Shown: positions 23,000 to 31,424, counted from the stretch's first letter. The stretch is DNA of 35,719 nt from Prevotella sp. UBA2739 (GCA_002353525.1 DEJV01000051.1:1-35719); one strand, 5' to 3'. Notes: generated by a model from the letters alone, not told the origin. Numbers and translations: made by a program.

Positions 23000-24850
23000 A
23001 TGAAAAAGGTAAATGGATGGATGATGACCATGGCAACGGTATTGCTGATGGCATGCTCTTCAGGAAACGATTGGTTCGACGATTATGAACAGGCAATGAT
23101 GCCTGGCGACACCTCGGGCGGAATGATGCCTGGCGGTGACCAGACGGCAGCTGGCGGAACTGCATTAACAGGCGACCTCTCATCATTTGATGTCGCCATC
23201 GACAAGACGGCACTCAGCGAAACGGGTATAAGCGTCTCTTCCGACGACGAGGACTGTGTGGAGAATTTCACACCCTCCACAACCATTAAGATTGCCTACA
23301 ACGGCAGCAGCGCATCAGTGTCGGGCACTGCCGACGGGGTGACCGTAACCACCAACGGCGCACATGTCACGGTGCAATCTACAGTGAAGGACATGGCCTA
23401 CGAGGTGAGCGGAACGACCACCGACGGTTCGCTGAAAATCTACAGCGAAAAGAAATTCATGCTCACACTGAATGGTGTCAACATCACCAATCCCACCGGG
23501 GCTGCCATCAACTCGCAGTGTAAGAAACGCAACTATGTGGTGCTGGCCGACGGCACAGAGAACACCCTGACCGACGGCAGCAGCTATACTACGGTCGAAG
23601 GCGAGGACATGAAAGCCACCCTCTTCAGCGAGGGACAACTGCTTTTCAGCGGCAGTGGCAGCCTCACGGTCAATGCCAACTGCAAAAATGGCATTTGCTC
23701 TGACGACTATATCGTGTTCCGGCCTGGCAATAATGTCTATGTGAAAGCCGCAAAGAGCAACTGCGTGAAGTCGAACGACGGTATCTGGGTGCGCGGTGGA
23801 GTCATCAACCTGGAGACGGCGGGCACCGCCTCGAAGGGAATGAATACCGACGGCTATGTGCAGATTGACGGCGGACGTGTGACTGCCATCACCACTGGTG
23901 GTGGCGAATACGACGACGAGGACCAGGACGTGAATGGTGCGGCAGGCGTGAAGTGCGACAGCATCTTCGTGATGAATGGTGGCGAACTGCTGCTCAAGAG
24001 CACTGGAGCTGGCGGTAAAGGCATCAGCACCGACCAGAATCTGACCATCAATGGCGGCACCATCAAGGTGATTACTACAGGCAAAAAGTACATCTATGGC
24101 AGTCTGGACACATCGCCAAAGGGCATCAAAAGCGACACGAACCTGACCATCAATGGCGGTGAGGTGATGGTGCGCTGTCTGGGTGGCGAAGGCTCCGAGG
24201 GCATCGAGAGCAAGGCAACGCTCAGCATCAATAGTGGCAGTGTGGCCGTCTATACTTACGACGATCCCATCAATGCCAAGAGTGCGCTCAACGTCAGTGG
24301 CGGATATGTATATACCTATGCTACCAACAACGACGGCATCGACTCGAACGGCAGCATCCACATCAGTGGTGGCGTGGTCATCGCCTGCGGAACCACACAA
24401 CCCGAGGCTGGATTCGATTGCGACCAGAACACATTTACCATTACCGGTGGCACCCTGATAGGCATTGGAGGAACCACCTCAACCCCGAGTAGCAGCACCA
24501 CCAAGCAAGCTACAGCAGTGGTCGGGGTCAGTTCGCTCACCTCTGGACAGTATCTCACGCTCGCTTCCAGCGACGGCACCAACATCTTTGCCTTCCAGCT
24601 GCCCCGCAGCTATCAGCAGGCCACACTACTGGTATCATCGCCCAGCATGAAGACAGGTTCGAGCTACACATTCAGCTCCGGCGCAAGCGTCAGCGACACG
24701 AGTTCTGCGTTCTATGGCTACATCAGCAATGCCAAGACCAGTGGCGGCTCAACGATTGCCACCTTCACGCAGAGTTCGACGGTCACCACCAGCAACTTCA
24801 ATGGGGGTATGGGTGGTAATCCCGGCGGACCTGGCGGACGGCCGTTCTAA
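23000..24850 (+). CDS. lipoprotein with Cthe_2159-like carbohydrate-binding beta-helix
   Basis: This 616-residue protein has a lipoprotein signal with C19 in TVLLMACSS. The mature part carries many beta-helix rungs of the form GG.V.I.ttG..skG...dG (KGMNTDGYVQIDGGRVTAI, KGISTDQNLTINGGTIKVI, KGIKSDTNLTINGGEVMVR). This is the pattern of the carbohydrate-binding family typified by Cthe_2159, which binds acidic plant polysaccharides. The C-terminus is Gly/Pro-rich (GGMGGNPGGPGGRPF). It should be surface or periplasmic. In-frame codons from 22940 overlap the promoter, so the ATG at 23000 is preferred. It is followed by a histidine kinase and regulator that may form one unit. Confidence 0.82.
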   Translation: MKKVNGWMMTMATVLLMACSSGNDWFDDYEQAMMPGDTSGGMMPGGDQTAAGGTALTGDLSSFDVAIDKTALSETGISVSSDDEDCVENFTPSTTIKIAYNGSSASVSGTADGVTVTTNGAHVTVQSTVKDMAYEVSGTTTDGSLKIYSEKKFMLTLNGVNITNPTGAAINSQCKKRNYVVLADGTENTLTDGSSYTTVEGEDMKATLFSEGQLLFSGSGSLTVNANCKNGICSDDYIVFRPGNNVYVKAAKSNCVKSNDGIWVRGGVINLETAGTASKGMNTDGYVQIDGGRVTAITTGGGEYDDEDQDVNGAAGVKCDSIFVMNGGELLLKSTGAGGKGISTDQNLTINGGTIKVITTGKKYIYGSLDTSPKGIKSDTNLTINGGEVMVRCLGGEGSEGIESKATLSINSGSVAVYTYDDPINAKSALNVSGGYVYTYATNNDGIDSNGSIHISGGVVIACGTTQPEAGFDCDQNTFTITGGTLIGIGGTTSTPSSSTTKQATAVVGVSSLTSGQYLTLASSDGTNIFAFQLPRSYQQATLLVSSPSMKTGSSYTFSSGASVSDTSSAFYGYISNAKTSGGSTIATFTQSSTVTTSNFNGGMGGNPGGPGGRPF

Positions 24851-24940
24851 AAAGAATCATAGGGTGGGGGAGTGATGTCCGCATCGCTCCCTCGCCCATG
24901 GCTATTGCACACAATAAAACAGGAATTTAACCGTTACTAT

Positions 24941-26143
24941 ATGGAAAGACATTTACTCCGAATGCGAAAAAACGAAATACGCGAGAACCTTATCTATCTG
25001 GGACTGTGGACACTCTTGTTTCTCTCTCCCATCATCATCACCTACCTGCGGTCAACCACCGACAGTCAGCATCCGTTCGAGTGGGCCGAGGTGTTTTTCG
25101 TGTGGCGTAAGTTCCTGGTTTATTTCGTTATTTTCCTTGTGCACAATTTCTTGGTGGCACCACTGCTGGTTTATCGCAAGAAGCGTTTGCTCTATTTTGG
25201 AGGTGTCTTGTGCCTGTTGGTGCTGTTCCAAACCTATCAGTGTGCCCACCGACCTGACCATTTCAGGGATGGCAAACGAATAGAGTTTGCAGGGAAGCAA
25301 CCTGGACATAAAGACAACAGCCCGCCCCTGCCGCCACGCGAGATGCAGACCGACGACGCGGATAATGCCGAACACATGCCGCCGCGAATGCACGAGTCGC
25401 CGCACGAGAGGGAACCCATGCCACCTGCCTTCATGGGCGAGCACGATGTGATAACTTTCATTGTCATCTTCCTGATGCTGGGAATGAATGTGGGCATCAA
25501 GCTCTATTTCAAGATGAGCAAAGACAGCGAGATGCTTGACGAGCTGAAAAGCAAAAGTCTGGAGCAGCAACTGGAATATCTGAAGTATCAGATTAATCCC
25601 CACTTCTTCATGAATACGCTCAACAACATACATGCGCTGGTTGACATCGACCCCGAAAAGGCCAAGAGCACCATTCTTGAGTTGTCGAAGCTGATGCGCT
25701 ATGTGCTCTACGAGGGAGCCAACAGCACCGTGCCGCTGCAACATGAGGTGGCGTTCCTTAACAACTATATCACGCTGATGAAGATCCGCTATACCAACAA
25801 GGTGGAAATCAGCGTGGATGTTCCAACGGAACTGCCCGACAAGAATGTGCCGCCCCTGCTTTTCATCACGTTTGTGGAGAATGCCTTCAAACATGGTGTC
25901 AGCTACCAGCGGGATTCGTTCATTCAGGTGAAAATCATGATCGAGGGCGACAACCTGCAGTTTGTGTGCCGTAACCGGAAAGTAGAAAAAGCCGACGACC
26001 AGCAGGGCGGTGTCGGACTGGCCAATGTGCGGCAGCGTCTGAATCTCATCTATGGTGACAACCATACGCTTCACATCAGCGACGACAACGACATCTACAG
26101 TGTGGAACTGACCATACCTTTAACCCAAATGCAACAACAATGA
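24941..26143 (+). CDS. LytS/YehU-family sensor histidine kinase
   Basis: This is a 400-residue membrane kinase. Three or four hydrophobic helices (about 18-38, 57-77, 84-98, 170-188) surround a long Pro-, His- and Met-rich external loop (about 104-167, with PPLPPREM and HMPPRMHESPHERE) that could bind metal. The cytoplasmic part has the His_kinase motif KYQINPHFFMNTLNNIHAL with phospho-H221, the N-box (FVENAFKHG) and the G-box (GGVGLANVRQRL). The ATG at 24941 is chosen; 24962 is an alternative. It overlaps the response regulator by ATGA (26140-26143). Confidence 0.9.
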   Translation: MERHLLRMRKNEIRENLIYLGLWTLLFLSPIIITYLRSTTDSQHPFEWAEVFFVWRKFLVYFVIFLVHNFLVAPLLVYRKKRLLYFGGVLCLLVLFQTYQCAHRPDHFRDGKRIEFAGKQPGHKDNSPPLPPREMQTDDADNAEHMPPRMHESPHEREPMPPAFMGEHDVITFIVIFLMLGMNVGIKLYFKMSKDSEMLDELKSKSLEQQLEYLKYQINPHFFMNTLNNIHALVDIDPEKAKSTILELSKLMRYVLYEGANSTVPLQHEVAFLNNYITLMKIRYTNKVEISVDVPTELPDKNVPPLLFITFVENAFKHGVSYQRDSFIQVKIMIEGDNLQFVCRNRKVEKADDQQGGVGLANVRQRLNLIYGDNHTLHISDDNDIYSVELTIPLTQMQQQ

Positions 26144-26862
26144 TCAAAGTATTAGCTATCGACGACGAGCCGTTGGCATTGCAACAGCTGGCCCGCTATA
26201 TTGAGCAGATACCCTATCTCGACCTGGTGGCCGAGTGCCAGAGTGCCGTTGAGGCCCGTCATATCATCGAAGAGGAAACCATCGATGCCGTGTTTGTAGA
26301 CATCAACATGCCCGACCTCAACGGCATGGACTTTGTGCGCTCGCTGAGTGCTCCGCCCATGGTGGTCTTCACCACGGCCTATAGCGAATACGCCATTGAG
26401 GGTTTCAAGGTCAATGCCATCGACTATCTGCTGAAACCCTTCGGTCTGGATGATCTCAAAAGGGCGGCCAACAAGGTAAAAGAACAATATGACCTGCGCA
26501 ATACCGCCACGGTGTCGAGTGTCGACGAAGACGATGCGCTCTTTCTGAAAACCGAGTACAAGGTGGTGCGCATTAACATTGGCGACATCCGCTACGTGGA
26601 GGGCATGAGCGAGTATCTGCGCATCTATCTCGACAACCGGCCCAAACCGCTCATCGTGCTGCTTTCCATGAAGAAACTAGAAGAGCGGCTGCCCTCGCAT
26701 ACCTTCATGCGTATTCACCGTTCATATATCATCAACCTCCGGAAGATACAAGAGGTGAACAAGAACCGTGTCATCATGGATGCCGACACCTACTTGCCCA
26801 TTGGCGACATGTATAAAGAGACGTTCAATGCCTATATCAACAGCAAGTTCATCGGAAAGTAA
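26140..26862 (+). CDS. LytTR-family response regulator
   Basis: This 240-residue regulator has a receiver domain (1-120) with acidic D8-D9, phospho-acceptor D54 in VFVDINMPD, T79 and K99. A LytTR DNA-binding domain follows (about 130-238: FLKTEYKVVRINIGDIRYVEGMSEY, then FMRIHRSYIINLRKI). LytTR proteins bind pairs of short direct repeats about 21 bases apart. It is coupled to the LytS-type kinase by a four-base overlap. Its targets are not known; direct-repeat arrays of suitable spacing occur elsewhere in this window (30273-30303, 31682-31921). Confidence 0.93.
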   Translation: MIKVLAIDDEPLALQQLARYIEQIPYLDLVAECQSAVEARHIIEEETIDAVFVDINMPDLNGMDFVRSLSAPPMVVFTTAYSEYAIEGFKVNAIDYLLKPFGLDDLKRAANKVKEQYDLRNTATVSSVDEDDALFLKTEYKVVRINIGDIRYVEGMSEYLRIYLDNRPKPLIVLLSMKKLEERLPSHTFMRIHRSYIINLRKIQEVNKNRVIMDADTYLPIGDMYKETFNAYINSKFIGK

Positions 26863-26871
26863 GATAACATC

Positions 26872-27741
26872 TTATCCGATGGTGATGGAGTATTCGCTGA
26901 GGAAAGAGCCGCCAGGCAGCAGATGGTTCATCAGATATTTGTCGCAGAACTCACCGCCGTATTCGGCATGGTCGCTCACTCCGTACCATGGCTCAATGCA
27001 GATGAAAGGTGCATTCTTTCCGTAAGGACTCCAAACAGCCACGCAAGGAGTCTTGAAGTCGACTGTCACGATGCGCTTGTCCGTCTTGTCGAGGATGGCA
27101 ATCTGGTGCAGTTGGCACTCATCAAACTGCAGAGAGTCTTCCTTGAAATCCTCTTCACGGTAGTTCCATATTCCATTTTCGGTATGCATCACACTATGCT
27201 CGTGGCTGATGCATCCTTCAATATTGCCAACAATGCGTCGCAGCGGTCCTTTGTTGTCGAACAACAGTCGTCCGTGCATGGGCTCGCCTGGTTGCAGGTC
27301 GGGAATGTTGAAGGCGGGATGAGCCCCGATTTGAAAATGAATCTCTCGGGTGTCGGTGTTGTGGACATGCCAGATGATGTGTATCTTGTTGTTCTCCAGC
27401 CGATAAGTCACCGAGAGCATGAAGTGGAACGGATATTTCCTGTAAGTCTCATCGTTGCTTTCCAACACAAAGGTGACACGGTCATTTTTCTGCTTCAAGA
27501 GACTGAACTCCATGTCGCGGGCAAATCCGTGGCGGCTCATGGGGTATTCATCTCCGTTGATACGGAATCTGTTTTTCCAGAGCCCGCAGACAATCGGGAA
27601 AAGAATGGGCGAGTGGCGCGGCCAGAACTGAGGGTCGGCTTGCCACATATACTCATGTCCGCTGTTGTCCTTGATGCTTTGCAATTCTGCCCCCATGGGC
27701 GAGATGCCTATGCAAAGACGGTCGTTCTGTAGTTGTATCAT
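26872..27741 (-). CDS. aldose 1-epimerase family protein
   Basis: This 289-residue protein of the galactose mutarotase-like superfamily has the N-terminal MGAELQSIKDNSGHEYMWQADPQFW, the RHGFAR segment with a conserved His, the central QIGAHPAFNIPD with the second catalytic His, and EPWYGVSDHAEYGG near the end. It probably interconverts alpha and beta anomers of hexoses or hexose phosphates in the cytoplasm; the substrate is not visible. It starts 18 bases after the GlsB-type gene and converges on the LytTR gene with a gap of only 9 bases and no clear terminator. Confidence 0.88.
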   Translation of the reverse strand: MIQLQNDRLCIGISPMGAELQSIKDNSGHEYMWQADPQFWPRHSPILFPIVCGLWKNRFRINGDEYPMSRHGFARDMEFSLLKQKNDRVTFVLESNDETYRKYPFHFMLSVTYRLENNKIHIIWHVHNTDTREIHFQIGAHPAFNIPDLQPGEPMHGRLLFDNKGPLRRIVGNIEGCISHEHSVMHTENGIWNYREEDFKEDSLQFDECQLHQIAILDKTDKRIVTVDFKTPCVAVWSPYGKNAPFICIEPWYGVSDHAEYGGEFCDKYLMNHLLPGGSFLSEYSITIG

Positions 27742-27759
27742 AGATTTCGCTTCACCGTG

Positions 27760-28008
27760 TTATTTCTTCTTCAGCAACGAGGCCACATAGAGCACCAGCA
27801 CTGCACCGATGACGGCTGTGCCCACTTCGCCTATCCATCCGTTGCCCCACGAGATACCTAAGAGACGGAATAGGAATCCGCCTACAAAGCCTCCCACAAC
27901 ACCCAGCAGCAGGTTCATCAGACAGCCGAAACCGCCACCACGCATAATCTTACCAGCCAGAAAACCAGCCAAAATTCCAACGATAATAGAGCCAATTAAT
28001 CCTTCCAT
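27760..28008 (-). CDS. GlsB/YeaQ/YmgE-family membrane protein
   Basis: This 82-residue, glycine-rich protein has three hydrophobic segments (IGSIIVGILAGFLAGKIM, LLLGVVGGFVGGFLFRLL, VGTAVIGAVLVLYVASLL) and the family's KIMRGGGFGCLMNLLLGVVGG core. It is an inner-membrane stress-associated protein of unknown mechanism. The ATG at 28008 is chosen because an in-frame TTG at 28050 overlaps the -7 element. Confidence 0.88.
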   Translation of the reverse strand: MEGLIGSIIVGILAGFLAGKIMRGGGFGCLMNLLLGVVGGFVGGFLFRLLGISWGNGWIGEVGTAVIGAVLVLYVASLLKKK

Positions 28009-28047
28009 AGTCTTGTTCTTTTTTAGTTCTATTGGTGAATAGTGGTA

Positions 28048-28055
28048 CAAAAATA
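28048..28055 (-). promoter_or_regulatory. -7 element (TATTTTTG) for the GlsB-epimerase unit
   Basis: TAnnTTTG on the minus strand, 39 bases before the ATG at 28008. It directly abuts the terminator stem of the upstream barrel gene. Confidence 0.55.
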
Positions 28056-28087
28056 CAAAAACTTTTCCATCGACGGAAAAGTTTTTG
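28056..28087 (-). terminator. terminator of the small outer-membrane barrel gene
   Basis: CAAAAACTTTTCC (28056-28068) pairs perfectly with GGAAAAGTTTTTG (28075-28087), a 13-bp stem with a 6-base loop. On the minus strand the U-rich end runs straight into the next gene's -7 box. Confidence 0.8.
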
Positions 28088-28098
28088 TTGTTTTTTGT

Positions 28099-28173
28099 TA
28101 CCCGAAATATCTTTTACCTTAAAATCCTGAAATCTTCTTACCTTTGTAATCCTGAAATCTTCCTACCTTAGAA
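28099..28173 (-). repeat. three-unit 25-bp direct repeat after the barrel gene
   Basis: Units 28149-28173 and 28124-28148 match at most positions (shared ATCCTGAAATCTTC core on the plus strand). A third, degraded unit occupies 28099-28123 at the same 25-base period. The gene's stop codon (28168-28170) lies inside the first unit, and the array ends just before the terminator. Confidence 0.7.
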
Positions 28174-28851
28174 ATGAATACCTATGTTGGCGAATAGAGT
28201 GCCTGTGTGGGCAGAGTCGAACGTGTCGTTCGAGATATTGGCCAGACCTGCGTCGTAGCCCACTTCGGCATAAAACATGTCGAGCATGACGCCACAGCCG
28301 AGGCGCAGACCGCCGTCGAAGCGCTGAAAATTATGGTCGGAGAAGGACGACTCGGCCACACGGTCACCGAAATCTTTGATCTTGCCGCCCACGCCACAAG
28401 CCAGATAACCGCCAAGGAACGGGGTGATGGCAATGTCGCGGTCAATCTTATATTGGTATTTCAGCACCAGCGGCACCTCCAGATAGTTCAGGTCGTAGGT
28501 GAATTTATTACCGCCATAGTTGCCTTTTCCGCCTTTCTCGGTGTATTGCAGACCTGTCTCGAAGAACAGCGGGGCCGTGCGGGTGAGCAATACGCCCACG
28601 TTTACTCCTACGTTCAGTCCGCTCTGCATGCTGCCGCCGTCGAGATATTTGTCATCCGAGTTCACCGTGGCGCCATTCAGTCCCACGCGGAAACCGTAGT
28701 AGGTGTAAGGTGCCGAATAGCTGCTGCGTGTGGCAGGACGATTGTAGGCTGTACGTCCGTAACGACTGTTGTAGCCTCTGTACTGAGCTTGTGCGGGCAC
28801 GACCATCATGATGGCCAATGCTGCTAATATGACTTTTCCGAAATGTTTCAT
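28168..28851 (-). CDS. PorT-like outer-membrane beta-barrel protein (227 aa)
   Basis: There is a clear signal peptide (MKHFGKVILAALAIMMVVPAQA) and then a Tyr/Arg-rich spacer (QYRGYNSRYGRTAYNRPATRSS). An eight-strand-type barrel follows with GFRVGLNGATVNSD, VGVNVGVLL, FETGLQYTEKGG, YLEVPLVLKYQYKI and AEVGYDAGLANIS, and it ends in FANIGIHF. This is the Bacteroidetes outer membrane beta-barrel (PorT/OMP_b-brl_2) pattern. The function is unknown. The promoter is weak by consensus; CACTTTTG near 28890 is the best candidate. Confidence 0.85.
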   Translation of the reverse strand: MKHFGKVILAALAIMMVVPAQAQYRGYNSRYGRTAYNRPATRSSYSAPYTYYGFRVGLNGATVNSDDKYLDGGSMQSGLNVGVNVGVLLTRTAPLFFETGLQYTEKGGKGNYGGNKFTYDLNYLEVPLVLKYQYKIDRDIAITPFLGGYLACGVGGKIKDFGDRVAESSFSDHNFQRFDGGLRLGCGVMLDMFYAEVGYDAGLANISNDTFDSAHTGTLFANIGIHF

Positions 28852-28902
28852 TTTGCAATGGTTTTAAATGTTACGACTGCAAAATAACAGCAAAAGTGGC
28901 AA

Positions 28903-28942
28903 AGAAAAAAGGATTTTTCCCTACAATCGCTGGGGAAAATCC
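28903..28942 (-). terminator. intrinsic terminator of the DUF4421 gene
   Basis: On the minus strand GGATTTTCCCC (28932-28942) pairs with GGGAAAAATCC (28911-28921), allowing one G-U pair, and is followed by a run of six T. It lies just after the DUF4421 stop and before the next gene's promoter region. Confidence 0.85.
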
Positions 28943-28961
28943 CTATTTCTGTTTCTCTTTC

Positions 28962-29990
28962 CTATATCCGCAGACCAAAGAATGTGCGGACACACCATTT
29001 GGAGTTATACACCGAGAGTTTTTTCTCATCACCAATGTTGGTGTAGTTGTACACCATCGAAGCCCCCAGGAACTTGTTGCTCCAATGGTACAACACAGCC
29101 CCTCGACCTGTAATGATGACTTCGGGGAAGTGGTAGTGCATGGACACGCGGTCATCGCCAACGGTCAAAGAAGTCTTGCTGTAGATGATGAAGGTAGGCA
29201 GCGCCGAGATGTGAAGCAGCCAGCCCCGTGACGGTACGAAGTTGTAGCCATAGCCCGCACCGATGCCGATGTTCGTCGTTTTCAGTTGCATCTTCTGCTC
29301 GCCGTCATAAGTGGCGTGTTGGCCCATGCCCGAAGCGGCCAGGAGGAAGCTTCCGGCAGAGCGACGCTGGATATAACTCTGAGAGAAAGCGGCAGGATAG
29401 GAGAAGCGCCGACTGTTAAAAGCATAATACGCATTCAAGTTCAGGGTGCTCACCTTCAGCATGCCGTCTGGCAATTCCAGGCGTTCCATCCCTTCCTGGT
29501 CGTAGTGGCCAGTGAAGTTCTTCGCATCCTGATAGATGACGTCGAAACCGAGACTGCGTCCATAACAATTAAGGTTCAGCTCATAGTCGTGGTATTTGCC
29601 CGCCATCTTGGCAGGGTTCACCGACGCGCTCAGGGAGATGCCGAGATAGCTGACACCCACGCTGAGTGTAGTCTTCCTGTTGGCTTCCATCACGGTCTTG
29701 ACGTGCTGGCCGTTGTCTATTCCTTCGGTCTCGATCTCAGTTCCTGACTCATTCAGTCGTGCTCTAACGGTCCAATTGGTCTGTGGGCGAACTACGTAAG
29801 CCGTGTCGATGCCGCCTTTGCGATATCTCTTACTCAGCAGGCTGTCAACGCGCTGAAGAAGGCTCTGCGCAGACAACGACATGCTCATGCAGCACATCAC
29901 GACAAGCAGCGTTGCGGTCAAGCGCCCATGGCATGTCAGCAGCCCTGCCGCCTGTTGGATGATGGATATCGATAGGTCGGTTCTTCTCAT
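28962..29990 (-). CDS. DUF4421-family outer-membrane protein
   Basis: This 342-residue protein begins with a short basic N-terminus and a hydrophobic signal-like segment (about 18-44, including LLVVMCCMSMSLSAQ). It then has the DUF4421 pattern: RVDSLLSKRYRKGGIDTAYVVRPQTNWTVRAR, LGISLSASVNPAKMAGKYHDYELNLNCYGRSLGFDVIYQDAKNFTG, and a barrel ending in FFGLRI. It is predicted to be an outer-membrane barrel; no function is known. The ATG at 29990 is preferred because an upstream in-frame start at 30017 overlaps the -7 box at 30015-30022. Confidence 0.85.
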   Translation of the reverse strand: MRRTDLSISIIQQAAGLLTCHGRLTATLLVVMCCMSMSLSAQSLLQRVDSLLSKRYRKGGIDTAYVVRPQTNWTVRARLNESGTEIETEGIDNGQHVKTVMEANRKTTLSVGVSYLGISLSASVNPAKMAGKYHDYELNLNCYGRSLGFDVIYQDAKNFTGHYDQEGMERLELPDGMLKVSTLNLNAYYAFNSRRFSYPAAFSQSYIQRRSAGSFLLAASGMGQHATYDGEQKMQLKTTNIGIGAGYGYNFVPSRGWLLHISALPTFIIYSKTSLTVGDDRVSMHYHFPEVIITGRGAVLYHWSNKFLGASMVYNYTNIGDEKKLSVYNSKWCVRTFFGLRI

Positions 29991-30014
29991 ACAGTTGTTG
30001 TATACTAGTAGTGG

Positions 30015-30022
30015 CAAAACTA
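30015..30022 (-). promoter_or_regulatory. -7 element (TAGTTTTG) for the DUF4421 gene
   Basis: TAnnTTTG on the minus strand, 24 bases before the ATG at 29990. A second match, TAATTTTG, lies at 30053-30060 and overlaps the stop of the truncated LytTR-like reading frame. Confidence 0.5.
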
Positions 30023-30057
30023 TTTAATACCAACGAATTGAACTTTAGCCTGCAAAA

Positions 30058-30177
30058 TTACTGTTTTTTTCCGAATTGCCCAAAGCTCTGACTGTAAAAA
30101 TCAAGGTGAGAGTTTCGTGCCAGCACAATCCGCACCAGTTCATTGCTGTTCGATATGATTAAAACTTTACTACCCAT
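30058..30177 (-). pseudogene. truncated LytTR-like regulator gene (39 aa remnant)
   Basis: A 39-codon frame on the minus strand starts at an ATG 47 bases after a perfect -7 TATATTTG (30225-30232). It begins MGSKVLIISNSNELVRIV, which from memory resembles the N-terminus of stand-alone Bacteroidales LytTR-domain proteins (LIISNSNELVRV-type). It then leaves that pattern and stops at 30058. The rest of a roughly 100-residue LytTR domain is missing. Two 10-bp direct repeats 21 bases apart lie upstream (30273-30303), as expected for a LytTR-controlled promoter. It could instead be a genuine small gene. Confidence 0.45.
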
Positions 30178-30224
30178 TCAGTATGATATCTTTCTGAAAA
30201 GAATACTCCAACGTTATTACGATG

Positions 30225-30232
30225 CAAATATA
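30225..30232 (-). promoter_or_regulatory. -7 element (TATATTTG) of the LytTR-like remnant
   Basis: A perfect TAnnTTTG on the minus strand, followed by CATCGTAATAACGTT. It shows the remnant still has an intact promoter. Confidence 0.55.
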
Positions 30233-30272
30233 CTCCATTCTTCCTGTCCCCTCCAAACAATTCCCCGCCATT

Positions 30273-30303
30273 TGTACGAAATCCCAGTTTGGATGTACGA
30301 AAT
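30273..30303 (-). promoter_or_regulatory. pair of direct repeats ATTTCGTACA, 21-bp spacing
   Basis: On the minus strand ATTTCGTACA occurs at 30303-30294 and 30282-30273, exactly 21 bases apart, beginning about 40 bases upstream of the -7 box at 30225. LytTR regulators (AgrA type) bind two 9-10 bp direct repeats at this spacing. The repeat is certain; the binding protein is inferred. Confidence 0.5.
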
Positions 30304-30350
30304 GAATCAAGAACCAGTACCGCTGATCCTTATCATGAGAATTTCATAAG

Positions 30351-31424
30351 CTATAACGACGGGGTAATAAACACACGCCAACTGCCGTCTTTCTCACCTC
30401 GTTCCACATATTTCTTTTCTATTAATTGAGTTACTAATTTCTGGATAGCAGATCTGTTGATTCCTGTCTCCTCTTGCATATCAGCTAATGTGAGAGTTGG
30501 ATGGGAAAGCATCGCATTTAAGACCTGACTATAATTTGCCGTACGGAATTTAATGCGTTCTCCATCGTACCACCATACATTCTCATCTTGTTCTGTCAAG
30601 AATAATACATAGTTATGGACTTCTGTCGTGACTAACTCTACAAAATACTTCAAGAATGGCTTGATGTCTTTTAACTCCGCATGAGCGCCGTCGGCTGGTA
30701 CTGGCCCTACTTCCAAATCTGCTTTGTGGAGTGCCTCTAAATACTCTTGTTTTTTCCTGCTTCGTACTACAATCATGGGATAGTCATGTCGTGAAAGGAT
30801 GAAATTAACCAACAAACGGGCAATACGTCCATTACCGTCTTCAAAGGGGTGGATGCGAATATAGCGATAATGGAACAGGGCCGCCAATTCTACTGGCGAA
30901 AGTTTTCCACGTTTTTCTTCGTCATTATACCAATCCACCAAGTCTGTCATCAGAGAAGGAGTCTCTTCGGGCGAAGCATAATCAAAGCGGTCACCATAGC
31001 GGGTTATCACATTGTTGGGGCGTGTCTTGTATTGGCCTGCATGTATCACATAGCTTGTATATTGTCCACCAGGCAGGTTACGATAGACAGTATAGTCCTC
31101 ACGCAGCAGTGTTTTATGGAGTGTACGAATAAAATGTTGCGATAAGGGCATTTCTTTCATAGCTGCCTCCTCACTCATCATCTTTAATCCGACATTACTG
31201 GCCGTCATTTCGTGTACATCACGAACTTCTGCTTCACCTATAACTTTTCCAAAAAGCAATAACAATTCCGTTTGGCCATACGTCAGCGTATTGCCTTCAA
31301 TATGATTGCTATTATAATTGAAGTCAACAGTAAACCGCCGGCTCAGTCTATTGCGGTCGTGCTCTGATAATGGTTGAATAGCCTGCCAGTCCGCCAATGC
31401 CTTTTTGAGAGTCAGATACTTCAT
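30351..31424 (-). CDS. Fic-domain protein (class II, with C-terminal winged helix)
   Basis: This 357-residue Fic enzyme has the catalytic motif HPFEDGNGR (192-200). An N-terminal inhibitory-helix motif (S39-N-H-I-E43-G-N) places it in class II, where Glu43 should block ATP binding until released. Family members transfer AMP to hydroxyl side chains. The C-terminal part (about 290-357: FRTANYSQVLNAML..PTLTLADMQEETGINRSAIQKLVTQLIEKKYVERG) is a winged helix that could bind DNA. The ATG at 31424 is preferred over a TTG at 31433. Two identical-plan operators flank its promoter, so autoregulation is a natural hypothesis. No antitoxin partner gene is adjacent. Confidence 0.92.
   Translation of the reverse strand: MKYLTLKKALADWQAIQPLSEHDRNRLSRRFTVDFNYNSNHIEGNTLTYGQTELLLLFGKVIGEAEVRDVHEMTASNVGLKMMSEEAAMKEMPLSQHFIRTLHKTLLREDYTVYRNLPGGQYTSYVIHAGQYKTRPNNVITRYGDRFDYASPEETPSLMTDLVDWYNDEEKRGKLSPVELAALFHYRYIRIHPFEDGNGRIARLLVNFILSRHDYPMIVVRSRKKQEYLEALHKADLEVGPVPADGAHAELKDIKPFLKYFVELVTTEVHNYVLFLTEQDENVWWYDGERIKFRTANYSQVLNAMLSHPTLTLADMQEETGINRSAIQKLVTQLIEKKYVERGEKDGSWRVFITPSL

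Noticed and set aside
30143..30349. 68-codon plus-strand open frame in the fic/DUF4421 gap
   Set aside because: It runs through the minus-strand promoter, direct repeats and remnant gene, has no -7 box on its own strand and no protein-like pattern.
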